In this document: positions 28,539 to 36,973 of the stretch, piece after piece
Layout of the letters: every line of letters starts with the position of its first letter
How positions within the stretch are numbered: position 1 is the stretch's first letter
Assembly (NCBI RefSeq): GCF_010501075.1
Contig: NZ_QVMN01000004.1
Location: 124,001 to 188,000 of the forward strand
Source: Dysgonomonas sp. 25
GTDB taxonomy: Bacteria; Bacteroidota; Bacteroidia; Bacteroidales; Dysgonomonadaceae
Length of the DNA stretch: 64,000 bases
Direction of reading: 5' to 3'
The notes under the pieces: generated by a model
Database searches by the model: none
Told to the model about the DNA's origin: nothing
Seen by the model: the letters and a program-made list of their open reading frames with translations, nothing else
Program-made: the position numbers and the translations under genes

Positions 28539-29921
28539 TTAATACCGATCGTTATACTTACTATAGACTATCGGTAATTTCATATAATTGGGATTGATCC
28601 TCAACACAGCAGATGTAGGAGCCATCGTGTTGGAAATGCCTATGGTTTCGTATGTTACGTTACCATAATAGTCAGTTTTGGCGACGGTTTCCACTTCTAC
28701 GGGCATCAATACATATTTCAGGTCGGGGATAGTTGCGTAATTTTCTTCCCTGAATTTATCCAGATAATAATTGACTAATTTCGAGATATTGCCGAAGTTA
28801 TACGTATTCGATGATGAAGTATAAGTGACGATAAAGTTCGTTTTACCGTTTGGCAAATCCTTGTTCTTGAAGAAAGAATCGATTGAATCTTTATTGATGA
28901 ATAACAGATTCGTTGGCCTGTCGAAGCCGGAGAATTGCTCATCGTCCGTAAAGCCGGTCAGCTTGAAGACAGCAGAATTGACAGTTGTATCTTTACGTAC
29001 AATATTGGCAATATCGTTCAGTGGGATAGTCAATTCGGTATATACTCCAGCCGGACTTTTCATATAAGCCTTTTCTGTAGAAGGAGTTATTAATCCGTCC
29101 AAATCTGCATTTTCTACACTGTTCAACTGGATAACTTCGGGAGCAACATCCAATACGAATCCTCCGCTTGTGTAAGTAGAGTCTACCGTATCGTCATGAT
29201 TTCGTCCCGTATAAGAATATTTCATCATGAGGGTGGTTCCATACACATTCAATAGTGTCCCACGACCGAGCGTTGTGGTCACATAGATTCCCGGAATAAA
29301 CTTACGCAATGAGTCCGAATTGGTAAATGTGGACGGATGATTCATCCATTCATCATAAATCTTTCTTCCCCATATCGTATCGAGTGGTATTCTTATTTCT
29401 TTAAGCGGTTTTTTGTCGACCGTACTCCATGTTTTGACTTCGCTCAGTGTAAATACAGAGCGTCCCATAACTTCTGTGAGATCGCAATAATCGGCCGGAT
29501 TAACATTCGTATAAAAATCCCTGTTAAGATTCTGATTAGCCATATACACCGAAAGTCCCATTGGAGAAAGGGAATCGCCTACAAATCCGTGCGTGTAGAC
29601 TTTGAGATAGACAGAGTCGATACGTGTCAGTTTATCGGAAAAATAGGTTGTTTTCGGGCAGAAAAATTCGCATAGGTAGTCTGACTTTATCTGTCCGAAT
29701 ACAGGATCGTCATATTCCCCCACCAAGGCATTGGTTGTGCGGGCATAGATAGAATCCCACATTACGGTTTCTGCCGTCACATAAAAAGTGTCAACTTCGA
29801 GATTTATATCATCTCCATCAGGCTGAATGCTGGTCCCTATTGAGTTCAGTGTATCGCTGCAAGCTACGAAAGCCAGCATAAACACCGAGAACAGGATACA
29901 TATTACAGGTTTAATATTCAT
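28539..29921 (-). CDS. DUF4270 family lipoprotein
   Basis: A 460-residue exported lipoprotein. The signal peptide ends in a lipobox at LAFVACSD, with Cys the likely lipidated residue. The mature start, SIGTSIQPDGDDI, is typical of DUF4270. The rest is beta-rich with no recognised enzyme motif. I chose ATG 29921 rather than a TTG one codon earlier. In many Bacteroidales this family follows the same glycogen-synthase-like gene as here, so a linked role at the cell surface is likely, but none is established. Confidence 0.82.
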   Translation of the reverse strand: MNIKPVICILFSVFMLAFVACSDTLNSIGTSIQPDGDDINLEVDTFYVTAETVMWDSIYARTTNALVGEYDDPVFGQIKSDYLCEFFCPKTTYFSDKLTRIDSVYLKVYTHGFVGDSLSPMGLSVYMANQNLNRDFYTNVNPADYCDLTEVMGRSVFTLSEVKTWSTVDKKPLKEIRIPLDTIWGRKIYDEWMNHPSTFTNSDSLRKFIPGIYVTTTLGRGTLLNVYGTTLMMKYSYTGRNHDDTVDSTYTSGGFVLDVAPEVIQLNSVENADLDGLITPSTEKAYMKSPAGVYTELTIPLNDIANIVRKDTTVNSAVFKLTGFTDDEQFSGFDRPTNLLFINKDSIDSFFKNKDLPNGKTNFIVTYTSSSNTYNFGNISKLVNYYLDKFREENYATIPDLKYVLMPVEVETVAKTDYYGNVTYETIGISNTMAPTSAVLRINPNYMKLPIVYSKYNDRY

Positions 29922-29960
29922 CAATAAAACCGTTTTTATAATTTTAAAGGCTCAAATATC

Positions 29961-30002
29961 GAGAAAAATGCTGTTCGCATAAAATAAAACAGCATTTTTC
30001 TC
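29961..30002 (-). terminator. Long hairpin between the glycogen-synthase-like and DUF4270 genes
   Basis: A perfect 15-bp stem, GAGAAAAATGCTGTT with its complement, and a 12-base loop. It lies 18 bp after the stop of the upstream gene. It may terminate or partly terminate that transcript, or stabilise its 3' end. Confidence 0.65.
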
Positions 30003-30020
30003 AATTTATTTTAATATAGT

Positions 30021-30830
30021 CTAAAGATTATCGTAAAAATTATCTATTGCGTCCACAATAGACGCAATATCATTGCCTTGGTAAGGCAAGAATTTTTTGC
30101 CCGAAGCATTGGCATAATCCAAAACCGAAGTGTTTACATGCTCTTCGTGCTGAATCACACCATCGGCGTTATCTATTGCAAATTTTGATAAAGTTTCGTA
30201 ATCTATTACATCTTTCAGCGAAGCCAGGTGTTTATCCTTGATAGCATCCATTTTCAATTTATCCGTAAACGTTTTATTGAAAGGCTTCTGGAAATCATCG
30301 TTGTATAATGAATAAATAACTTTCGTGTCCTTGAAGCAAGGATCGTCAGCGTAGGCTGTTTTGATATACAACGGCGTCAGGGCGGTCATCCATCCGTGGC
30401 AGTGTATAATATCCGGTATCCAGCGCAATTTCTTCACTGTCTCCAAAACGCCTCTTACATAGAAAATGCTACGTTCGTCGTTGTCCTCGAATTCGTTTCC
30501 TTTGTCGTCGGCTATTGTATGCTTACGTTTGAAAAAGTCATCATTGTCGATAAAATAGATCTGCATGCGTGCAGCTTGTATCGAAGCTACCTTGATAATC
30601 AGCGGGTGATCCACATCATCTATAATGATATTCATCCCCGACAGGCGGATAACTTCATGCAACTGGTTGCGTCGTTCGTTTACATTCCCGAAACGGGGCA
30701 TAAATGTTCTGATTTCTTTGCCCTTTTCCTGTACTGCTTGCGGAAGGTATCTGCTGGTCGTTGCAATTGGTGATTCTGGTAAGTAAGGAACTATTTCCTG
30801 AGTAATAAATAAGATTCTTTTTGAACTCAT
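30021..30830 (-). CDS. Single-domain glycogen/starch synthase-like protein (GT5 N-domain only)
   Basis: A 269-residue protein matching only the N-terminal Rossmann half of glycogen synthase: RILFITQEIVPYLPES, a long middle part, IPDIIHCHGWMTALTPLY and the conserved IYSLYNDDFQ region. The ADP-glucose-binding KxGG motif expected near residue 15 is absent (PIATTSRYLP is there instead), and the C-terminal GT-B domain is missing altogether. It is therefore unlikely to be an ordinary glycogen synthase. The gene is intact and followed by DUF4270, as in related genomes, so it is not decaying. ATG 30830 is preferred to one 15 bp upstream. Confidence 0.78.
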   Translation of the reverse strand: MSSKRILFITQEIVPYLPESPIATTSRYLPQAVQEKGKEIRTFMPRFGNVNERRNQLHEVIRLSGMNIIIDDVDHPLIIKVASIQAARMQIYFIDNDDFFKRKHTIADDKGNEFEDNDERSIFYVRGVLETVKKLRWIPDIIHCHGWMTALTPLYIKTAYADDPCFKDTKVIYSLYNDDFQKPFNKTFTDKLKMDAIKDKHLASLKDVIDYETLSKFAIDNADGVIQHEEHVNTSVLDYANASGKKFLPYQGNDIASIVDAIDNFYDNL

Positions 30831-31038
30831 TCTTGTTGTTTTCAATTAATTCAGAATACAAAGATAATAAAAAAAAATCGTCTTTTTTGCAAACTTTACC
30901 TGACATTTTTGCTATCTGATTTTACACTTGCCCCGAATCATTGTTAAACATTCTTCACTCCGGTACAAAAAAATAACTGTTTGTTTCGTGTTTCCGCAAA
31001 TATTTTGTTGCTTTGTACCCGCTAATTAATCGAACCGA

Positions 31039-31890
31039 ATGAAACCGATAACGACTATACGCGAATTGCAGGAAAAGCTTGGAAAGCTAAGAATAGGAGA
31101 CGTATCCATCGGATTTGTCCCTACGATGGGTGCTTTGCATGCCGGACATTTGTCGCTGGTGAAACAGGCACTCGCCGATAACGATATCTGTGTTGTAAGT
31201 GTCTTTGTCAACCCTACCCAGTTCAATAACAAGGAGGATTTGGAGAAGTACCCGCGTACATTGGAGCGCGATTGCGAATTGTTAGCCACGTTGAGCGAAG
31301 ACGTTATCGTCTTTTCCCCTTCGGTAGAAGAAGTATATCCCGAACCCGATACACGCCAGTTCGATTTCGGGCAATTGGACAAAGTGATGGAAGGAAAGTT
31401 CCGTCCCGGGCATTTCAATGGGGTAGCGCAGGTCGTAAGCCGCCTGTTCGATATTGTTAAGCCTGATAGAGCTTACTTCGGTCAGAAAGACTTCCAGCAG
31501 TTGGCAATTATCCGGGCGATGGTGAAACGGCTCGGACTTGGCGTCGAAATCGTTCCGATGCCAATCGTCCGCGAAGCAAGCGGATTAGCGCTGAGTAGCC
31601 GGAACGAGCGGCTGACGGAAGAACAAAAGCTGATTGCCGTGAATATCTCCAAAGCATTGTTCGCGAGCAAGGAGCGGATGAACAGTACTTCTGTTGGCGA
31701 AACCATTCGGCAGGTAATCAACGATGTGAATTCCCACGAAGGATTAGAAGTCGAATACTTCGAGATTGTGGATGGCAATACCCTGCAACCTGTCGGCGAT
31801 TGGACAGAGGCAGATTATATAGTTGGATGTATTACTGTCTTTTGCGGCGATGTACGCCTGATAGACAATATCATATACAAAGGCGAATAG
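31039..31890 (+). CDS. panC: Pantothenate synthetase
   Basis: PanC joins pantoate and beta-alanine with ATP to make pantothenate. The 283-residue protein has [16 protein letters not shown] with the HxGH nucleotide motif, [29 protein letters not shown] and the LSSRNERL loop. Full length. The start is 14 bp before panD, making a two-step operon. A one-mismatch -7 box, TTGCTTTG, lies at 31008. Confidence 0.96.
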   Translation: MKPITTIRELQEKLGKLRIGDVSIGFVPTMGALHAGHLSLVKQALADNDICVVSVFVNPTQFNNKEDLEKYPRTLERDCELLATLSEDVIVFSPSVEEVYPEPDTRQFDFGQLDKVMEGKFRPGHFNGVAQVVSRLFDIVKPDRAYFGQKDFQQLAIIRAMVKRLGLGVEIVPMPIVREASGLALSSRNERLTEEQKLIAVNISKALFASKERMNSTSVGETIRQVINDVNSHEGLEVEYFEIVDGNTLQPVGDWTEADYIVGCITVFCGDVRLIDNIIYKGE

Positions 31891-31909
31891 CTTTTAAACA
31901 AAGATGAAA

Positions 31910-32263
31910 ATGATTATAGAAGTTGTTAAATCCAAATTGCACCGTGTAACGATTACCGAGGCAAACCTCAACTACATCGGCAGTATCACTATCGATGAAG
32001 ACCTGATGGATGCCGCCAATCTGATAGAGGGCGAAAAGGTGCAGATTGTAAACAACAATAACGGCGAACGTATCGAAACGTATGTCATTCGTGGCGAACG
32101 AGGCTCGGGCTGTATCTGCCTCAACGGGGCGGCTGCACGTAAAGCCCAACCCGGCGATGTTGTCATCATCATGTCTTATGCCCAGATGGATTTTGAAGAA
32201 GCTAAGACATTCAAACCGTGGGTGGTATTCCCCGATACGAAAACCAATAAACTCGTTAAGTAA
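31910..32263 (+). CDS. panD: Aspartate 1-decarboxylase, pyruvoyl enzyme
   Basis: PanD makes beta-alanine from aspartate. The proenzyme cleaves itself between Gly24 and Ser25, in [11 protein letters not shown], to form the pyruvoyl cofactor; Tyr at position 58 ([11 protein letters not shown]) and Lys9 are the expected active-site residues. I chose the second ATG (31910), which gives the standard Gly24-Ser25 numbering; an ATG two codons earlier is possible. The 117-residue length matches the family. It lies 19 bp after panC. Confidence 0.95.
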   Translation: MIIEVVKSKLHRVTITEANLNYIGSITIDEDLMDAANLIEGEKVQIVNNNNGERIETYVIRGERGSGCICLNGAAARKAQPGDVVIIMSYAQMDFEEAKTFKPWVVFPDTKTNKLVK

Positions 32264-32299
32264 GAAAGGCCTTACAGCCCTTGATTCCTAACCAAATTT

Positions 32300-33640
32300 A
32301 TGGCAGATAAATTACTATATTCCTACCGGGACATCTGGAAGGTAAGCATACCTATCATGTTAGGATTGCTTGCCCAGACCATCGTGCAGCTGACCGACAC
32401 CTATTTCTTGGGGCATGTCGGCAAGGTTGCGCAGAGCGCTGTCGGTCTGGCGGGGGTATATTATATTGTCTGTTTCACTATCTGCTTCGGATTCAGCATC
32501 GGAGCGCAGATTATGATAAGCCGCCGCAACGGGGAAGGGAATCATCACAAGATAGGGACGATTGTTATACAGGGGCTTGCCTTTTTGTTGCTGATTGCCT
32601 TAGTGTTGTTTATCGTTTCTCGTCTTGTTACGACAAACCTGCTGGCCGGTTATCTCTCGTCCGAGGGGTTTTATGAGGCTTTCGACGACTACCTCTCGTG
32701 GCGTGTGTTCGGTTTCTTCTTTGCCTCTATGAACGTCATGTTCCGTGCATTCTATGTAGGCATTGCGCGGACGCCTGTGCTCACACTCAATGCCGTGATA
32801 ATGGGGCTTGTCAACTGCTTCTTCGACTATGTCCTTATCTTCGGACACTGGGGATTTCCTGCGCTCGGCGTACCGGGAGCAGCTATCGCATCCGTACTTT
32901 CCGAGATAGCATCGGTGCTCTTTTTCTTTATCTACACCTTCGTTACTGTAGACCTGAAGAAGTACGGTTTTGCCCGTATGCGTTTTCAATTCGCTATCGT
33001 AAAGAGCATTCTCAAGATATCGACCTTTACGATGATACAATACCTGATATCCATGTCTACATGGTTTATCTTCTTTATTGCCGTCTATCAGCAATCGCCC
33101 GACGCCTTGGCGATAACCAATATTGTGCGGAATTTCTACATGGTATTCTTTATCCCGATGAATGCCTTTGCTACGACAGCCAATACCCTCGTCGGCAATA
33201 CGATGGGTGCGGGACGAACGCATGAAGTCGTTCCGCTGATAAAGCGTATCGGATTATCGAGCCTTTCGATGATTGCCGTCATCATGGCGACGACTATTAT
33301 CGGGTCGGAGTTCTGGATATCCCTTATCGCCCCGCTGGACGATGTAGCCCTTATCCCTCAGACGGTAGCGCCTCTGATGGTGGTAGTAGCCATATTGCCT
33401 GTTTGCAGCATCAGTACGGTTGTCTTCAATGCTATATCGGGTACGGGGAATACAAAGGCTGCCCTCAAACTGGAGATAGCTACGCTGGTGCTCTACGTCT
33501 TGTATATGTATTGGATTGTAATATACAAACAGGCTCCTCTTACTATCTGCTGGACGGTGGAGGCTGTCTATTGGGGCGGTTTGCTTACTTCCTCCCTGTT
33601 GTATCTCCGTTATGCCAAGTGGCAACAAAAACGCGTTTAG
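32300..33640 (+). CDS. MATE family efflux transporter
   Basis: A 446-residue protein with twelve predicted membrane helices in two similar bundles, the MATE layout of cation-coupled exporters of drugs and metabolites. It begins with SYRDIWKVSIPIMLGLLAQT; FGFSIGAQIMISRRNGEG and the Asn/Asp-containing first-bundle helices fit the NorM-like branch. It follows panD by 36 bp and ends in a two-way terminator 42 bp downstream. Substrate is unknown. Confidence 0.9.
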   Translation: MADKLLYSYRDIWKVSIPIMLGLLAQTIVQLTDTYFLGHVGKVAQSAVGLAGVYYIVCFTICFGFSIGAQIMISRRNGEGNHHKIGTIVIQGLAFLLLIALVLFIVSRLVTTNLLAGYLSSEGFYEAFDDYLSWRVFGFFFASMNVMFRAFYVGIARTPVLTLNAVIMGLVNCFFDYVLIFGHWGFPALGVPGAAIASVLSEIASVLFFFIYTFVTVDLKKYGFARMRFQFAIVKSILKISTFTMIQYLISMSTWFIFFIAVYQQSPDALAITNIVRNFYMVFFIPMNAFATTANTLVGNTMGAGRTHEVVPLIKRIGLSSLSMIAVIMATTIIGSEFWISLIAPLDDVALIPQTVAPLMVVVAILPVCSISTVVFNAISGTGNTKAALKLEIATLVLYVLYMYWIVIYKQAPLTICWTVEAVYWGGLLTSSLLYLRYAKWQQKRV

Positions 33641-33682
33641 AGAGCCTTTCCTTAATTATCTTTTTTGTGTAGGAATAAAAAA

Positions 33683-33710
33683 AAGCGACTGCATTTGATT
33701 GCAATCGCTT
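33683..33710. terminator. Two-way terminator between the MATE gene and the tRNA-Lys site
   Basis: Stem AAGCGA...TCGCTT extended by TGCA / TGCA with one mismatch. On the plus strand GATTTTT follows. On the minus strand a run of eight T follows, a stronger terminator. Before insertion of the element this hairpin stood 12 bp from the tRNA-Lys 3' end and was presumably its terminator. Confidence 0.7.
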
Positions 33711-33722
33711 GATTTTTAATCT

Positions 33723-33737
33723 GTGACCCCGGAGAGG
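33723..33737. repeat. Attachment site, distal copy (attL)
   Basis: GTGACCCCGGAGAGG, identical to the tRNA-Lys 3' end at 45565-45579. The bases on either side differ (T/A on the left, A/C on the right), so the identical core is 15 bp. Confidence 0.9.
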
Positions 33738-33818
33738 ATTTTGTTTATTTGTTATTTTGTTAATATTTAGTTGGTTAATCTTGTAAGAATTAATAAACAC
33801 ACGGAAATACACTCAAAA

Positions 33819-34409
33819 TTAGTCTTCTTCTTTTGGCTTAATAAAGCCAACCGGTCTACGCTTTTTTTGCTCATCTTGTTTTAGTTTTTGCTTGGCGGCT
33901 AATTCGGATAATGCATAGTAAATTTCATCAAAAGATTTCTGATTATCTTCATTGATGTCATTATAGTCAGCAAACACTTCCTCTATATATTCTTTCAGCT
34001 CTTTAACTTCTTTCTGTAATAGCTTAACTTCATCAGCTGGAGGATTAGCTAATAACTGCCGTACTGCGACAAAAGCACGCATAATACTCATATTGATTTG
34101 TATAGCTATTTTAGAGTTGAGTACACTACTTAACATGGCTACACCAAGTTCTGTAAAAGCATATGGTAAATATTTTGAATGTTGTCCGCGACCTTCATTC
34201 TTTAAGATCACAATTTGTGATCTTAAAGAATCAGACTCTGCTTTCGTTAACTCAAACATAAAATCATCAGGAAAACGTTCAGTATTACGTCTTACTGCTT
34301 GTTTTAACACCCTCGTTTCAACTCCATACATTTCTGCTAGATCTCGATCTAACATCACTCGAGTGCCTCTTATTTCGTATATTTTATTTTGGATTTCTGA
34401 TAATTCCAT
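33819..34409 (-). CDS. ORF6N domain protein
   Basis: A 196-residue protein with an N-terminal ORF6N DNA-binding domain (IYEIRGTRVMLDRDLAEMYG, then RNTERFPDDFMFELT and LPYAFTELGVAMLSSVL), a domain common in phages and mobile elements. Residues 130-180 look helical and may form a coiled coil, and the tail is basic. It is the outermost gene of the element at the distal end. Its role, perhaps regulation, is unknown. It has a strong promoter of its own. Confidence 0.85.
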   Translation of the reverse strand: MELSEIQNKIYEIRGTRVMLDRDLAEMYGVETRVLKQAVRRNTERFPDDFMFELTKAESDSLRSQIVILKNEGRGQHSKYLPYAFTELGVAMLSSVLNSKIAIQINMSIMRAFVAVRQLLANPPADEVKLLQKEVKELKEYIEEVFADYNDINEDNQKSFDEIYYALSELAAKQKLKQDEQKKRRPVGFIKPKEED

Positions 34410-34456
34410 AATTATTTTCTATAGGTATTAAACGTGTATTTATCTTTTTTGCACCT

Positions 34457-34489
34457 CAAAGATAGTCTAAATATCAAAAAAAATACAAA
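34457..34489 (-). promoter_or_regulatory. Promoter of the ORF6N gene
   Basis: On the minus strand TTTG (34486-34489), 21 bp, then TATCTTTG (34457-34464): a full match to the Bacteroidota -33/-7 consensus, with the start codon 48 bp downstream. Confidence 0.75.
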
Positions 34490-34750
34490 AATGGGAAAAC
34501 GATAGTAGAGAGTTCTGTTTTTCCTAAAGTATTCATCCGAAGGATGTAAATGAGTTGTTTTTTTTCTTTAAATGTTTGTAGTTATAGAATGTTGTAAAAA
34601 AAACACCTTTTTGGGGAAAGATTCTGGGACATTTATCTTCTTTTGAGTTTTTTATTATGTATTTATATATAGTAATAATTAGTAGACTATGTTTTAATGG
34701 TTTATTCTTTTAATTAATAGTACTTTATGAAAAATAATAGGGGAAAGGAA

Positions 34751-34892
34751 TACGGGATTAAGGAGAGGGAAATACGAGGTTCGGGAGAGGAAAATACGGG
34801 ATTAAGGAGAAGATATTACGGGATTTTGGGGAAAGAAATACGGGATTCAACGAAAAAAATACGAGATTCGGCGACAATAATACGGGATTCTG
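34751..34892 (+). repeat. Seven-copy 21-22 bp direct repeat (iteron-like)
   Basis: The core TACGGGATT (or TACGAGGTT, TACGAGATT) begins at 34751, 34773, 34795, 34817, 34839, 34860 and 34881, so spacings are 22, 22, 22, 22, 21 and 21 bp. The lengths between cores are not multiples of three in the first part, so the small open frame across it (34727-34936) changes frame relative to the repeat. This favours a DNA-level function over a peptide. The remaining non-coding parts of 34410-35035 show no other structure apart from the promoters listed. Confidence 0.85.
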
Positions 34893-34974
34893 TTACTCAT
34901 TTGAGCAAAATATACTTGATAGCTCCTCTGAAATAGCAAAATCTGATCAATAAATACTCTAAATTCCCTTCTTT

Positions 34975-34982
34975 TATATTTG
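34975..34982 (+). promoter_or_regulatory. Candidate -7 box for the membrane protein at 35036
   Basis: TATATTTG, an exact -7 match, 54 bp upstream of the start; no clear -33 element. Confidence 0.4.
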
Positions 34983-35035
34983 CATTTGGTATAATATACT
35001 ATGAAGACTGATGTGAAACCAATAATTAAAATATA

Positions 35036-35749
35036 ATGAATACTTTAAATAAAAATAAAAAGTCGATAGAATATATTCTCGAAACGTATATTAGAATTTA
35101 TGATGAGTCTCAAAATATAGGAAAAGTAGAAAAATGGTGGAATAACTCTATTTTTATTGGATTCTTGTCTGTTATTTTTCTCCTTGCTCTTACTCCTATT
35201 TTAATAATTAAACAAGAACCTCCCTCTTTTACTTTTATATTTATCTTTACAATCATATGTATATTATGGCTACTAATTATTGTATTGATTATTATATCTA
35301 TTTCAGATCGCGCTCTAAAAATTCGATATAAAAAATTAAAAATAAAGGGGAAAGAGAAAAAAGAGCGATCACAAAATTTTAATCATAAAAAAAGGATATA
35401 CTTCTATAATCAACTCAAAAAGAATATCATAATTAATGACTTAGATCAACATATTGAAATTATAAAAGACGAAATAAATTATCATTATAAAAAGATAAAA
35501 CAAACTATTAGCTTTTCATTAATCTTTGCCTTTGTTTTAAGTATCTCATTTGAGATCCGAAATATTTATCCTAATGAAGGTTGGAGAGTTTATATAGCAT
35601 TTTATTTAATAGTGATAATAGTTGCTATTACCTTTCTCTTTCTAATAAATACTTTTCACAATTTATATATTGTCCATACCAACAAAAGAAACGAAAAATT
35701 AATCTCAATATTAAAATACCTAAGAGAGATAAAATTAAATCAAGGATAA
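35036..35749 (+). CDS. Hypothetical four-helix membrane protein, element cargo
   Basis: A 237-residue protein I do not recognise, encoded in very AT-rich DNA. Two helices at about 40-62 and 68-92 are followed by a basic cytoplasmic stretch of about 65 residues (rich in Lys and Tyr, predicted helical), and then two more helices at about 165-182 and 190-212, with a basic C-terminus. The layout of paired helices with a soluble helical middle is seen in small membrane effectors, but nothing in the sequence shows a function. It is the only plus-strand gene of the element. Confidence 0.65.
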   Translation: MNTLNKNKKSIEYILETYIRIYDESQNIGKVEKWWNNSIFIGFLSVIFLLALTPILIIKQEPPSFTFIFIFTIICILWLLIIVLIIISISDRALKIRYKKLKIKGKEKKERSQNFNHKKRIYFYNQLKKNIIINDLDQHIEIIKDEINYHYKKIKQTISFSLIFAFVLSISFEIRNIYPNEGWRVYIAFYLIVIIVAITFLFLINTFHNLYIVHTNKRNEKLISILKYLREIKLNQG

Positions 35750-35774
35750 AAATAAGCACAATTTATTTTTATCG

Positions 35775-36410
35775 CTATTTTTCTATCTCAAACCTTACTG
35801 GTTCATTAACCAGTTGATAATTTTCATTTAGGATACTTCCATTAATGAAAGTCGTGTATTTTGATTCAGTAATCCCGTACCCCTCATGAATATGGCCAAA
35901 TAAATGATATTTTGGTTTGATTCTTTGGATAACCGATAACAGATCTTCACACCCAACAATACTTCCATTTTTGCAACGATCCCGAATCCCAGCTGGAGGA
36001 CCATGAGTAACCAGGATATCTAACTGTTCCGGTATCTGTTTCCAGTACTTCATTATATCTTCGCCTCTCTCCCTATTAAAAGCCCAATTTAGGAACCAGG
36101 GAGTTATGGGCGATCCCCAAATCTTTATCCCCTCTATCTCTATGGCGCTATTGCATAAGTAATACATTCCTTCAGGTAATCTTTTTTGTATTTCATACCA
36201 AGTATAGTTTTCAAAATAGAAATCATGATTGCCGGCTATAAAGACTTTATATTTATAATCCAATCCGTCAAACCAATCAATAAATTCATCTACTTCCTGC
36301 TTTTTGCCCCGATTGCTTATGTCTCCGCCATGGATGATCATATCAGCTGTGGGCAGATTAGTTAATTTATCGTGCTGTTCATGCGTATCTGAAAGGAAAA
36401 GTATCTTCAT
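35775..36410 (-). CDS. Metallophosphoesterase, calcineurin-like
   Basis: A 211-residue phosphoesterase with the five metal-site motifs in order: LFLSDTHEQHD, IHGGDISNRG, IAGNHDFYF, LVTHGPPAG and LFGHIHEGYG. It would hydrolyse a phosphodiester or phosphomonoester with two metal ions. The start is the ATG at 36410; an upstream in-frame ATG adds an unconserved 12-residue piece. It is cargo in the element, convergent with the membrane protein at 35036. The substrate is not predictable from the sequence. Confidence 0.85.
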   Translation of the reverse strand: MKILFLSDTHEQHDKLTNLPTADMIIHGGDISNRGKKQEVDEFIDWFDGLDYKYKVFIAGNHDFYFENYTWYEIQKRLPEGMYYLCNSAIEIEGIKIWGSPITPWFLNWAFNRERGEDIMKYWKQIPEQLDILVTHGPPAGIRDRCKNGSIVGCEDLLSVIQRIKPKYHLFGHIHEGYGITESKYTTFINGSILNENYQLVNEPVRFEIEK

Positions 36411-36498
36411 CAATAAAAATATTATCTTTTTAAAATAGCACCCCATTGTTACAGCTATACAGCTAACGATGGGGTGCTTGTTTTATATAAAACTTTAT

Positions 36499-36633
36499 CT
36501 AATACCGTTTTCGGAAGTATCGGAAATAGAGCAATAGTAAGCTCGCAATAAATACTATCAGAAAAATTACTATGCCTACGCTCTTGATTGAGTTGACCAG
36601 AGCATCCAGTTCCTCAAATGTTGTTATTTTCAT
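36499..36633 (-). CDS. Small single-helix membrane protein, 44 residues
   Basis: An ATG at 36633 opens a 44-residue frame: a polar start (MKITTFEELDALVNSIKSVG), a 19-residue hydrophobic helix (IVIFLIVFIASLLLLYF) and a basic tail ending FRKRY. The amphipathic-then-membrane-then-basic design is that of a real small membrane protein, and it lies in line with its neighbours in the element. No homologue is recognised. It is too short to be certain. Confidence 0.5.
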   Translation of the reverse strand: MKITTFEELDALVNSIKSVGIVIFLIVFIASLLLLYFRYFRKRY

Positions 36634-36664
36634 ATCGCCATAGCTTTTTTAAGAATTGAATCTC

Positions 36665-36955
36665 TTATATCCTATTATAAACCAATCTATATAAACTATT
36701 GTCTTGAAGATCCTCTCTTGAATATACACCAGCTTCTACTACGAATTGCTCCGGTTCGTAATCAGGGAAAATAGATAAAGATAGTTCAGGGTTAAAAATC
36801 AATCCATCTGAAAAATCAGATGCTATATCCATAATACATTCATCCGGAGTGTCTCTTTCTGTTTTTATACTTGGAAATAGCCTTATATAAGCAAAATAAG
36901 TTTCCTCTGCACCTCTGTTTTTCAATTCTTCTATAATAATTTCTATTTTCTTCAT
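36665..36955 (-). CDS. Hypothetical protein, element gene
   Basis: A 96-residue acidic soluble protein, no recognised family. It starts MKKIEIIIEELKNRGAEETY, contains DTPDECIMDIASDFSDGL and ends in LYRLVYNRI. It lies 18 bp after the bfmC-like gene in the same direction and is probably in the same transcript. The small size and acidity would fit an antagonist or a regulator, but this is speculation. Confidence 0.6.
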   Translation of the reverse strand: MKKIEIIIEELKNRGAEETYFAYIRLFPSIKTERDTPDECIMDIASDFSDGLIFNPELSLSIFPDYEPEQFVVEAGVYSREDLQDNSLYRLVYNRI

Positions 36956-36973
36956 TGGGATCTGATTTAGCTG

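Noticed and set aside
34727-34936. 69-codon open frame over the 21-22 bp repeat
   Set aside because: The repeat period breaks the reading frame and the protein has no consistent repeat in its first half; kept as a DNA repeat.
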